Source: DATAXI01 sp963756185
Lineage (GTDB): Bacteria; Verrucomicrobiota; Verrucomicrobiia; Chthoniobacterales; Chthoniobacteraceae
Assembly: GCA_963756185.1 (NCBI GenBank)
Contig: CAVWMS010000011.1
Location: 1 to 64,000, forward strand
Reading direction: 5' to 3'
Length of the DNA: 64,000 nt
The position numbers and the translations under genes are program-made. The notes under the pieces are model-generated. The model saw only the letters and a list, made by a program, of their open reading frames with translations. It was not told where the DNA came from and ran no database searches. Within the stretch, counting starts at the first letter, position 1. Every line of letters begins with the position of its first letter. Positions 10,629 to 18,732 of this stretch are shown piece after piece.

Positions 10629-12379
10629 ATGACCATACCGTAACCGCCTCGGATGGCGTCACTTTGGCCGTCCACGCCTACACCGAGATCGACCCGCAGC
10701 GGCCGACCATATTGGCGATTCACGGTTATCCAGATAACCACCACCTGTGGGACGGGGTGGCCGCGACACTATGGACCGCCGGATACAACTTCGTGGCGTA
10801 CGACGTGCGTGGCGCCGGCGAATCGGCGCGGCCGGCGGGCCGGTCCGGTTACCGCTTCCCCCAACTGATCTCCGACGTCGGCGCGGTAATCGATAGCCTG
10901 GGCGTCGACCGGGTGCACTTACTGGCCCACGACTGGGGTTCGATTCAGGGCTGGGCCGCGGTCACCGATGAGACGGTGATGAGCAAAGTCGCATCGTTCA
11001 CGTCGATCTCGGGGCCGCACTTGAACTATGCGGGCAAGTTCTTGCGGTCTGCGCGCACTCCGCGCGGCGTCTTTGACGTGGTCAGGCAATTCCTGGCGTC
11101 GGGATACATCTGGTTTTTTCTGTGCCCAGGTCTGCCGGAGTTGATGATTCGGTCCGGATTGGGCGTGAAAGTCATTGACGCCTTTGGGCGTATCGGCAAC
11201 TCGAGCACCCGGACCCAAGCTCCCACGGCAGTACGGTCAACCGGCGACTACATCAACGGCCTCAATCTGTACCGGGCCAACATGCCCGCGCCGTTTCTGG
11301 CCCCCGGCGCGCAACTGCCGCCGACCAACGTTCCGGTCCAGGTGTTGGTGCCGCGGATGGACATCTTCGTCACGCCTGCGCTGCAGCGGTTCACTGGCTC
11401 AATCCCGTTGGGTAGCAGGGTTGTTCCGATCGAGGGCGGCCACTGGGTGGTGACCTCGCGTCCTGACGTCATCGCCAGGCTGACTAGCGAATGGATCGAC
11501 CGAGTCGTCAGCGGTGCGGCGTCGTCGAGCGAATCCGTCGTGCGGGCCGGGCGGCGTGACGTGCGGGGCAAACTCGCTCTGGTCACCGGGGCGGGCGCCG
11601 GGATAGGCCGGGCCACCGCGATCGAACTGGCCCGCAAAGGTGCCCGCACCGTGGTGATCGTCGACCGCGATCTCGCCGCAGCAGAAAAGACCGCGGCAGC
11701 GGTTCGGGACGCCGGTGCCGATGCCGCGGTGTATCAGGCCGACGTCAGCGACGAAGCGGCGATGAACGAGCTTGCCGGACAAGTCAACGACGAGCACGGC
11801 GTGGTGGACATCCTGGTGAACAACGCCGGCATCGGGATGGCGGGTCGGTTCCTGGAGACGACGCCGGCGCATTGGGACAACATCTTGGCGGTGAATCTGC
11901 GCGGCGTGCTCAACGGAAGCCGGGCGTTCGGCACGCAGATGGTCGACCGCGGCGAAGGCGGCACCATCATCAATGTGTCGTCGGCCGCGGCGTTTTTACC
12001 GTCGAAGTCGATGATCGCCTATGGCACGACAAAGGCTGCGGTGCTGGCGTTCAGCGAATCACTGCGCGCCGACCTGGCCGATGAAGGCATCACCGTCACC
12101 GCGGTGTGCCCGGGGTTCGTCAATACGAATATCGCGAAAAGCACCGTCTACGCCGGGATGTCGGCCGACGAGCAGGAGCGCGCCCGCCACAAGGCCGACG
12201 CCGCTTACCGGCGGCGCAACTACACGCCGGAAGCCACCGCCAAGGCGATCGTCAAGGCCGTCAAGACGGGTCGACCGGTGCTGCCGATCGCGGCCGAGTC
12301 CAGGGTCGGCTACGCGATGCGCCGTATCAGTCCCTCGTTGGTCCGGCTGTTGGCGCGCTACGACATCCGGCAGAACTAA
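10629..12379 (+). CDS. EphD-like fusion: alpha/beta hydrolase plus short-chain dehydrogenase
   Basis: A two-domain protein of about 580 residues. The first part is an epoxide-hydrolase-like alpha/beta hydrolase: HGYPDNHHLWDG gives the oxyanion region, LLAHDWGSIQGW carries the nucleophile Asp, and GGHWVVTSRPD the catalytic His. The second part is an SDR: GAGAGIGRATA cofactor loop, NNAGIGMAG, and the catalytic SSAAAFLPSKSMIAYGTTK (Ser, Tyr, Lys). This architecture is that of mycobacterial EphD, which acts on epoxy-mycolate-type lipids. The start is uncertain: the good frame is open from before 10,629, where an ATG is one base out of frame, while the first in-frame codon usable as a start is TTG 10,664. 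The family N-terminus (VTASDGVTLAVH) favours 10,629 with a small indel. Confidence 0.83.
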
Positions 12380-12386
12380 GAGCGAT

Positions 12387-13466
12387 GTGACGCAATCGAT
12401 CTGGGCCAGCAGGCCCGCCGACATCTACGGTCGCCGTAAGCGAGACCGTCTCTACACGGCGTTGTGGGGATTGGGCGTGGTACTCGGCGGGTTCGCCTCG
12501 GCGACCCGATGGAAACCGTCGCGGGTCGTGCCGGTGGGGCGGACGCATACCGCCTCGTCACCAAACGGGAGCTGCTCACCCCGGATGTGGTCGCGTTGAC
12601 GCTTGGCCGACGCCGGATGGCGGATTGCTTCCGTCGTGGACGCCCGGCGGGCACATCGACGTCCAGCTGCCGTCGGGCCGTCGTCGCCAGTACTCGCTGT
12701 GCGGTCCGCCCGGGCCGGCGGACCGACTACCGCATCGCGGTACGCCGGATCGCCGACGGCGGCGGCGGTTCGATCGAGATGCACGAAGCATTCGACGTGG
12801 GTGATTCGCTGGTGTTCGAAGGTCCGCGCAATGCGTTCTATCTCGGCGGCCACGAGCATGACGTGCTGTTCGTGATCGGTGGAATCGGAGTGACGCCCAT
12901 CCTGCCGATGCTGCGCGCAGCGCAACAGCGCGGAATCGATTGGCGCGCAGTCTATGCCGGCAGCAGTCGGGAATACATGCCGCTGCTCGATGAGGTGATG
13001 TCGGTGGCTCCGGAGCGGGTCACCGTGTGGGCCGACGACGAGCGTGGCCGATTCGCCACCGCCGACGAATTGCTCCTCGGCGCCGGACCGGAGACTGCGG
13101 TGTACGTGTGCGGGCCGACGGCGATGCTTGAATCGGTGCGCATCGCGCGTGACGAGCATGCGAACGCGCCGCTGCACTACGAACGGTTCAGCCCGCCTCC
13201 CGTCGTCGATGGCATTCCGTTCGAGCTGGAACTCGCGCGCTCCCAGCGGGTGCTCGACGTTCCTGCCAACCGTTCGGCGCTCGACGTCATGCTCGACGAT
13301 GACCCGACAACCGCATACTCCTGCCGGCAAGGATTCTGCGGCACTTGCAAAGTCAAGGTGCTTAGCGGGACAGATCGAGCGCCGCGGCCGCACCGCAGAG
13401 GACGACGGCGAGATGCTGGTCTGCGTCTCGCGCGCTACCGGCGGTCGTGTGGTGATCGACGCCTGA
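12387..13466 (+). CDS. Ferredoxin/FAD oxidoreductase with C-terminal 2Fe-2S domain, about four frameshifts
   Basis: Phthalate-dioxygenase-reductase-type electron transfer protein, the likely counterpart of Rv2776c. In order: N-terminal SIWASRPADIYGRRKRDRL, flavin-binding SGRRRQYSLCGPP, NAD-binding FVIGGIGVTPILPMLRAA and VYVCGPTAML, then a plant-type 2Fe-2S cluster with CRQGFCGTC (CxxxxCxxC) and the fourth Cys in EMLVCVSRA. GTG 12,387 starts eight bases after the previous stop. Conserved blocks alternate between frames with slips near 12,535, 12,610, 12,705 and 13,365, the densest error cluster in the window. It probably passes electrons to an oxygenase encoded elsewhere. Confidence 0.82.
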
Positions 13467-13508
13467 AAATTCTTCCCGCGGATGGGAGCGATGCGGCATA
13501 GTTGGGCA

Positions 13509-13899
13509 ATGACGCCACCGCAATACCCCTACTTCCCCCGCCGCAGTATCAGGCGACACCAGCCTTGGTCGTTCGCGCACCGCACTCAACTCGACATAGT
13601 GATCACGTCCGTTGTGTCCGCGCTCGCTGCGGCGGCAGGTTATGTTCATTTTATTATTCATTGTTTTTCCCGATGGCGACCGATGCGTGTGAAAGCCAGC
13701 ACTCGACGCGGCCCTCGACCGGGCCTACTTTTTGGTGTTCGGTGGCATCGCGATCGCGGTGATGATGGCCGCGGGCTTGATCATCGCGGCCGTCCGCGGC
13801 TGGGTCATGTGGATATGGCCAACGCTGGCATTAGGGCTGATCGTCATCACCCTCGTGATAGGTGTGCACACCATCAGTTCGGCGTCGTGCACCGGTTAA
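13509..13899 (+). CDS. Small mycobacterial membrane protein, frameshifted
   Basis: ATG 13,509 begins MTPPQYPYFP, a Pro/Tyr-rich start typical of short mycobacterial membrane proteins. A hydrophobic stretch DIVITSVVSALAAAAGY follows, then in other frames ILLFIVFP, and finally FGGIAIAVMMAAGLIIAA and LALGLIVITLVIGVHT. So at least three membrane segments lie in one gene broken by two or more single-base slips. Function unknown. It ends just before the 3' end of the convergent 13E12-type gene. Confidence 0.5.
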
Positions 13900-13918
13900 C
13901 CCTCGGACTGGTGCGGCG

Positions 13919-14459
13919 CTATTCCTCGTGCTCGTCGAGGCGCGTCAAATACCGCTCCGGGTGGTGATAGTCGTTGGTCTGGCTTGGCCGTGATCTAAGT
14001 GCGGCGGCGGAATCCATTGCGTGTCACCGTTGCCGAGTTTGATTGTTCGCCAGCCTTTATCGAGGAGCTTGTGTTCCGGGATGCAGGCTAGGGCCATCTT
14101 GTCGACATCGGTGCGGCCGCCGCGCGCCCATTCGTGGTGGACTTCCGTCCAGTATCCCGGCACGTCGCAACCGGCGCTCCCTCCTGGCGTGGAGGACCAG
14201 TCGCTGATCTGCTGAAGCGATGCGCCGGGAGCGGCCCAAATACAATGGGCGGCTTTGGTGCTCGTCGAACACAGCCAGGTAGTGGTATGCGTGGCTGGCC
14301 ATGCGAATCAGGTCACGCATGGGCAGCAATGTTCCGCCGCCGGTCACCGCTTGCCCGGTGCCTGCGGTGAGTTCCTGCAGCGTCGTTGAGACGATCACCG
14401 TTACCGGCAATCCGTTGTGCACTCCGAGTTTCGGGTCGCCCAACTGACCGCGGACCAAC
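13919..14459 (-). pseudogene. 13E12-type (DUF222/HNH) protein, C-terminal segment
   Basis: Read on the minus strand, this continues the repeat-family protein after its interruption: VRGQLGDPKLGVHN, LPVTVIVSTTLQELTAGTG, AVTGGGTLLPMRDLIRMASHAYHYL, then after slips PGYWTEVHHEWARGGRTDVDKMALAC and EHKLLDKGW. The last two blocks form the HNH nuclease site. The tail reads NDYHHPERYLTRLDEHEE to a stop at 13,919, after another slip near 13,972. REP13E12 genes are multicopy in mycobacteria and are the integration target of prophage phiRv1. The gene is disrupted at 14,460 by the cassette array and further upstream by an IS. Confidence 0.82.
13960..14030 (-). other. Region homologous to the phiRv1 attB site
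   Basis: Inside the 13E12 C-terminal coding part, the plus strand reads GGTCTGGCTTGGCCGTGAT at about 13,977-13,995. The phiRv1 attB core, as I remember it, centres on GGTTGGCCGTGG in the same place of the gene. This copy differs from that core, so it may be a poor target. The identification rests on memory of the published site. Confidence 0.45.
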
Positions 14460-14476
14460 GCATTCAGCGCGTCGTC
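14460..14476 (-). repeat. Cassette boundary site A (13E12 C-part / cassette 1)
   Basis: GCATTCAGCGCGTCGTC on the plus strand. Its left flank is 13E12 coding sequence, where the core encodes the Leu-Asn-Ala part of DALNALVRG; its right flank is cassette 1. The TGA inside the core also ends the cassette-1 gene. Confidence 0.7.
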
Positions 14477-14688
14477 CCCCCATCAGGCGGCGATAGGGCT
14501 GGAGGACCCGGCTGTCCCGGCGGCACGAGAGCGGCGATGATGACGCCGATCACCCCTAGGAAGAAGCCAAGGGCGAAAAAACCACCAGGGCTTAGGTCCT
14601 TCTTCTTGGCTATCGAAGAAGCCCAGAAGCCAAGACCCACCTCGATCGCAATCCCGACAAGCACGATGAGGATGATGGATACCGTCAT
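14464..14688 (-). CDS. Cassette 1 small membrane protein (74 aa)
   Basis: Starts MTVSIILIVLVGIAIEVGLG, a membrane segment, then KKKDLSPGG and a second segment FFALGFFLGVIGVIIAALV, with a Pro/Gly-rich tail. A GGGAGAAGG ribosome site precedes the ATG at 14,688. The stop codon is formed inside boundary site A, so the last residues and stop depend on where the cassette joined the 13E12 gene. It is similar to the cassette 2 protein in the second membrane segment (FLGVIG). Function unknown. Confidence 0.72.
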   Translation of the reverse strand: MTVSIILIVLVGIAIEVGLGFWASSIAKKKDLSPGGFFALGFFLGVIGVIIAALVPPGQPGPPALSPPDGGTTR

Positions 14689-14835
14689 GACGACACCTTC
14701 TCCCGCCCACCTGGTTTATGTTTTGACTGAAGGTAGCTGATCGCAATGCATTGTGGAGTCGTTCGGGATTTTGCCGTGAGCTGCCTGCTCATGCCGGTAC
14801 TGCCCACCCGCGAACAGCGCCATATTTAGCATCCT
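14477..14835 (-). mobile_element. Gene cassette 1 inserted in the 13E12 gene
   Basis: About 360 bases between boundary sites A and B, holding one small membrane protein gene in the same direction as the broken host gene. Its right end reads ATTTAGCATCCT before the core, similar to the right ends of cassettes 2 and 3. There is no terminator hairpin because the gene runs into site A. No recombinase is present. Confidence 0.6.
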
Positions 14836-14852
14836 GCATCGAGCGCGTCGTC
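14836..14852 (-). repeat. Cassette boundary site B (cassette 1 / cassette 2)
   Basis: GCATCGAGCGCGTCGTC, followed on the plus strand by ATGGCTGCACCGCGAACG (14,853-14,870). That end sequence is repeated almost exactly after site C. Confidence 0.7.
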
Positions 14853-14866
14853 ATGGCTGCACCGCG

Positions 14867-14894
14867 AACGGCCCTCGGGTGATCGGGGGCCGTT
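14867..14894 (-). terminator. Hairpin 3' of the cassette 2 gene
   Basis: AACGGCCC and GGGCCGTT form an 8-bp stem around a 12-base loop, about 70 bases downstream of the cassette 2 stop codon. No clear U-tract follows in the minus direction. The position next to the cassette end matches the stronger hairpin in cassette 3. Confidence 0.55.
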
Positions 14895-14960
14895 TGTTTG
14901 TCCGCACCGTCCTACCGCTTCTTCACGCGGTTCAACCATTCACGGGTGTCCTCCGGGCCG

Positions 14961-15191
14961 TCAAGCCCCCGGTTGTGGCTTGGGGGGTTGCTTCCGCTGC
15001 ACCGCGACGATCAGGATGCCGATCACCCCGAGGAATACCCCGAGCAGGAATGATCTACGGATGCTGTGGTTTTTCGCGGAGCCAATCACAGCGGCGATGC
15101 CGCCGCAAATTAGAAGGGCGATGCCGAAGCAAATTAGGAACGCGATGATCTGCAGCCATGGTTGAACATAATGAATTGTGAAGCTAGCCAT
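14961..15191 (-). CDS. Cassette 2 small membrane protein (76 aa)
   Basis: ATG at 15,191 with AGGAG upstream gives MASFTIHYVQPWLQIIAFLI. The first membrane segment is IIAFLICFGIALLICGGIAA and the second SFLLGVFLGVIGILIVAV, followed by a basic, Pro-rich tail (QRKQPPKPQPGA). It shares the FLGVIG segment and the Pro-rich tail with the cassette 1 product, so the two look paralogous. The function is unknown; a phage-immunity or envelope role is only a guess from size and mobility. Confidence 0.74.
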   Translation of the reverse strand: MASFTIHYVQPWLQIIAFLICFGIALLICGGIAAVIGSAKNHSIRRSFLLGVFLGVIGILIVAVQRKQPPKPQPGA

Positions 15192-15361
15192 AGTCCCACG
15201 CTCCTTGTCGGTTGCTCTGGGTCCGTTGCTCCGGTGAGACTCTGCTGGAAATGTTGCCACGCGACTGTCCTGAGAGCGTCTGATCTGCGAAAGCGGGCGC
15301 GACCAAAGGGGTAGGTGGGTGACCCGGCCCAAACGCTTAGCTGTGCCATTTCTCATATCCC

Positions 15362-15375
15362 GCATTCAGCGCGTC
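15362..15375 (-). repeat. Cassette boundary site C (cassette 2 / cassette 3)
   Basis: GCATTCAGCGCGTC then ATGGCTGCGCCGCTAACG on the plus strand. The shared end sequence is one base different over its first 13 bases from that after site B. It lacks the extra GTC found at sites A and B. Confidence 0.7.
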
Positions 15376-15389
15376 ATGGCTGCGCCGCT

Positions 15390-15423
15390 AACGCCACCCT
15401 GAAGTGTTGACCAGGGTGGCGTT
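15390..15423 (-). terminator. Hairpin 3' of the cassette 3 gene
   Basis: AACGCCACCCTG and CAGGGTGGCGTT form a perfect 12-bp stem around a 10-base loop, directly before the cassette end sequence. It is a strong candidate transcription terminator for the minus-strand gene at 15,517-15,948. Confidence 0.75.
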
Positions 15424-15516
15424 CGTCGTATCCATGGGTCTGCATCGTCACGACAAGCTCAATTCTTTGAGCCACCGGGCGACTTTAAGCTGCCGAGACT
15501 GCCCCAGGAGTATGCG

Positions 15517-15948
15517 TCAGGGTGCCTGCGTGAGTTGGAGGTTGTTGGTTTGTGTGTACCCGGCCGGTTCGCCGCAGAAGGCATTCGTGGTCGTGGCTTG
15601 AGCTGTGCCTGCGAGGGTGTTTGGATCCCACGTGAAGTGGGTGGGTTGGCCGGCGTCAATGCTCGTACCGTCCTGACATTTGGCATCCATAGCGATATCC
15701 ATTGTCCATTGACCATTCACCAACATCGCCCGGCTGGTGCCACCTCTCGCCGGGTCCGACATGTCGGCGCATCCGTCACCGCAGGGAGTGAAATACCAAT
15801 CGTTGGTAGCGGTTTGGCCGGTTGGGTTGGTTTCGGATTCGACGTAGGTGGCCGCTCATCACGGTAGCGGCGGACGCGGGACTAGCTGCTCCCACCGCCA
15901 CAGCGGCGAAGGTGGTGGCTGCGGGCAAGACCTCGGTGCGACGTTCAT
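15517..15948 (-). CDS. Cassette 3 secreted protein, two frameshifts
   Basis: Member of a family of small exported mycobacterial proteins recognised by NDWYFTPCGDGCADM, ARGGTSRAMLVNGQWTMD and THFTWDPNTLAGTAQ with paired cysteines. A GAGGATCC ribosome site and ATG at 15,948 precede a hydrophobic signal region (LPAATTFAAVAVGAASPASAA) reached after a slip just after the start. A second slip near 15,855 (one extra C) joins MSG to TYVESETNPTGQTA. The mature protein is about 110 residues and probably stays in or outside the envelope. The four cysteines likely form disulfides. Function unknown. Confidence 0.72.
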
Positions 15949-16202
15949 TTCGGATCCTCCTAACGAGCTCCGCAACGAGGGTCAGCAAGTATTGCAATAC
16001 CACAGTCAGCAACAGCAATGTCAGATAATCGCAGGAAAATGCGCCCAGGCAGCGGAAAAGCTGACTGTAGCTGTGAACTCACCGGCAAACCACAGCGAAC
16101 CGTGGTGGCCGCGCCATCGGCAAAGTTGTGCACGGGGAAGTCCCCTACCCTGGGGGCGTGAGGACTGGCCGAGAACTCCAGATGTGCCAGATTTAATATC
16201 CC

Positions 16203-16219
16203 GCATTGAGCGCGTCGTG
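16203..16219 (-). repeat. Cassette boundary site D (cassette 3 / 13E12 N-part)
   Basis: GCATTGAGCGCGTCGTG on the plus strand. Its right flank is 13E12 coding sequence (RQHDALNA on the minus strand); its left flank is the cassette right end ATATCCC. Confidence 0.7.
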
Positions 16220-16821
16220 TTGACGCTGGGCATGACTGCGCAAATCCTTACTCGCCAGATCCTGGTCGGGGTCGCCAGTGACGCAAGGGCTTTCATCATC
16301 GGGGTGACACATGCCCGGCACGGCGAACCGGGCCAGCCAGGCGTCGAGGTTGGCGCGCAGCTCCGGAGAGGCGACCAGCTTGCCGATGCTCATCCCATCA
16401 GGCCGCTGCGCTGACCAGGTAAAGCCGCGGTGACGGGCGCGGTCAATGTCCGAGAACTTCCCGTCGGGATTGATCAGCACCGCACACCGGTTCGCGACCT
16501 TCTCGAGCTGGTCGGGCCGCAGCTTGGCCGCGTGCTGGGCCAGGAAGCGCTCCGCGCACTCAAGCGTGTCGATCGGGGTATCCGCCGGCAGGTCACGCAC
16601 GAACGTCTGAATCACCCGCAAGCGCTGCTGGTCGAGCATGCCGGCCCGCCAGGCCTCGGCAGTCGACGGCAACTCCGGCGGCAACGTTTCGCCGGTAATC
16701 GTGGTCCGCGGTATAAGCTGCTCGGCGTCGCGCATCCGGCGGCGCGCTTCGGCGCAGCTGATCCGCAGCCAGTCGGCGATCACCTTATGCACCGGGCCGC
16801 CGACGTCGGCCGGATCCTCTG
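16203..16821 (-). pseudogene. 13E12-type (DUF222) protein, middle segment
   Basis: On the minus strand the segment reads TEDPADVGGPVHKVIADWLRI directly inside the IS end, then ARRRMRDAEQLIPRTTITGE, MLDQQRLRVIQTFVRDL, LRPDQLEKVANRCAVLINPDG and RQHDALNA. This is the DUF222 domain. It ends at boundary site D and continues, after the cassette array, at 14,459. Joining the two at the core restores RQHDALNALVRGQLG, the family sequence, so the array was inserted into a once continuous gene. Confidence 0.85.
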
Positions 16822-18411
16822 TAGCTACTTCGACCTGAAAAATGGTTGATGGTCTGAGGGCTGTCGAGTGTGACGGCCGAGGTTGGTCGATCGGGCTGCT
16901 GGTCTGCGGTCTTCATGCGGCCAGGGCGCTGATCTTGACGAGGTTGTGGGCGAAGACTCCGTGTCCGCACCAGGTTCGAGCCCCCGTGAGGGTGGTCAAC
17001 TCGGTGCGGTTCCAACCGTAGCTGCGTTTGAGGTGGTTGATCCGGCCTTCACATCCGGTTCGCCATTTGATCTTGGCGCGGAATGCTCTTCGGTGTTCGA
17101 ACTCCCGGCGGGTCGGCACTGGGCGTGCTGGCACGCGGGATCGCGACGCGGCGAACCCCGAGGTCGTGCAGTTCGGTTTCCACCGACGCGTATCCGTAGC
17201 CGCGATCAGCGGTCACCGCTGTTGGTGCACCACCGGTGCGTTCTGTTATGCGTGCGATGGCCGGCGCCAATTGCGGTGCATCAGTAGGGTTTCCGATCTC
17301 GACGGTGTGGTCGAGGATGACCCCGTCGGCGTTGTCTGCGACCTGGGCTTTGTAACCGAACTCCACCGGCTTACCGAGCCGACCCTTGCGGATGGGGCGG
17401 GCATCGACGTCATGGAAACTGACCATCCGGGTCGCTGAATCAGGCATCACTCCGGCCAGCCGGCTGCGGGTCTGAGCCACCACTCGACCGGTGCGTTGCA
17501 GCAGCGTATCGAGGTCGTTGATCGCTCGGCGCAATTGGCCGCAACGCCGACCGGTCGCGGTGCGCAGACTGCGTCGGGCGTTGCGCAGCACCGCCTGGGC
17601 ATCACGCACAGTCGATTCGGCGATACCGGCCAGATCCCCGGTGATCCGCAGCACCGCAGCCTGGCCCTCCTCGCGCGCCGCTGCGCCGCGCAGACGCAGC
17701 TTGGCCGCGGTCGAACGGGCCCGCTGCCCTGCGGAGCGACTGCGGTCGCGCACCTGGGTGTGCGTCGCTCCGCCGGCGGCTTGAATACGCGTGATCGTGC
17801 CAGCGATGCTGCCCACGGCCTTGGCCAACAAACCCGAGTCGGTCGGATAGGCCACCGCCGCTGGCACCACGGTGGTATCCGCGCGGACCTTGTCGGTTCG
17901 CAGCAATTTGCGCTCGGTGGCTTTGGCCAACAACGCATCGTTGAGCCCGGCCACCGCAGCATCGCCGCACCGGCGGGTCAGCTTCATCAACGTGGTCGGA
18001 TGCGGGACCCGCGTGCCGAACGGGATTCGGCAGAACCGTTGCCAGGAAATCGAATCACCCACCTCGCGACACAGCGACTCGTAGCCCAGCCCGTAACGGA
18101 ACTTCAGGAACATCATCCGCAGATAGGTCTCCATCGGTACCGACGGACGCCCCATTCGTGCGTCGAAAAACGGCACGAAAGGCGCGAAGAACGCTGGGTC
18201 GTCGAGCAGTCTGTCCACCCGCGCCAATTCGTCGGGCAACACCAGCAGCTCCGACGGCAGTATCGCGTCCCACAACGACGGCCGGTCATTTAAAGTTCTC
18301 AGCACGATGGCCTCGATCCCTTCTTGCCCAAGGGTTCGAGGCCATCATCTCGTCAAACAAGGGCCAGTTCAGCCACCGCCACGCCCCGACTTTTTCAGGT
18401 CGAAGTAGCTA
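16822..18411 (-). mobile_element. ISNCY-like insertion sequence with perfect inverted repeats
   Basis: The 21-base ends at 16,822-16,842 and 18,391-18,411 are exact reverse complements (outer part TAGCTACTTCGACCTG). The element is 1,590 bp. Because TAGCTA is itself a palindrome, up to six of these bases may be a target duplication. Removing the element and one copy of TAGCTA rejoins the 13E12 frame as HDLIAGLA-TEDPADVGG, so the target gene can be reconstructed exactly. Confidence 0.88.
16913..18305 (-). CDS. IS transposase (ISNCY/IS5-superfamily DDE type), one frameshift
   Basis: About 465 residues. The N-terminal part has the RPSLWDAILPSELLVLPDEL start and the GRPSVPMETYLRMMFLKFRY segment. 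The DDE core shows DKVRADTTVV, TAVTADRGYG and, after a slip near 17,120, KWRTGCEGRINHLKRSYGW with the catalytic Glu. The middle is long and Arg/Ala-rich. The C-terminal ARTWCGHGVFAHNLVKI is typical of transposases called ISNCY in mycobacteria and other actinobacteria. The family name is from memory. Confidence 0.82.
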
Positions 18412-18598
18412 GGCCCGCGATCAGATCGTGGCCGGGCACCAGCTGCTGACGTCGGGCGGTCTCCAACCGCTCAAGTGCATGCAACCGGACGCCAGGCGCG
18501 TAGTTATCGAGGTTCAACTCGCTGATCGTCGTCACGGCTGCGTCCAGCGCATCGAAGGCGGCAGCCGCCTCGGGCGGCATGACGCAAGTCGAACCCAT
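18412..18598 (-). pseudogene. 13E12-type protein, N-terminal segment
   Basis: ATG at 18,598 gives MGSTCVMPPEAAAAFDALDA, then LERLETARRQQLVPGHDLIAGLA, the start of a DUF222 protein, cut by the IS. The promoter is probably in the divergent gap to 18,733. Confidence 0.8.
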
Positions 18599-18732
18599 GT
18601 TCGAAAGGCTACCCGCGCAAAACCGACACTGACCGCCGCCGCAACGTCCGCTGTGGAGAAAGGCGCAACTGTGGACAACTTCCGCCACTACGGTTCGGCC
18701 GAGGCTCGTGCCCCCCTCGTTACCGTTGTCCT

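Larger units (their letters stand above)
14853..15361 (-). mobile_element. Gene cassette 2 inserted in the 13E12 gene
   Basis: About 510 bases between sites B and C with one minus-strand gene, a 3' hairpin and the conserved left end ATGGCTGCACCGC. Its right end is ATTTCTCATATCCC next to the core. The order (promoter region, gene, hairpin, end sequence, core) is the same as in cassette 3. Confidence 0.62.
15376..16202 (-). mobile_element. Gene cassette 3 inserted in the 13E12 gene
   Basis: About 830 bases between sites C and D with one secreted-protein gene, a perfect 12-bp hairpin at its 3' side, the shared left end ATGGCTGCGCCGC and the shared right end ATTTAATATCCC. About 250 bases upstream of its gene (15,949-16,202) hold no other gene and presumably the promoter. 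Confidence 0.62.

Noticed and set aside
14460..16219. Class 1-type integron
   Set aside because: There is no intI gene, no attC-like folded sites and the target is a protein gene; the resemblance is only in the tandem one-gene cassettes.
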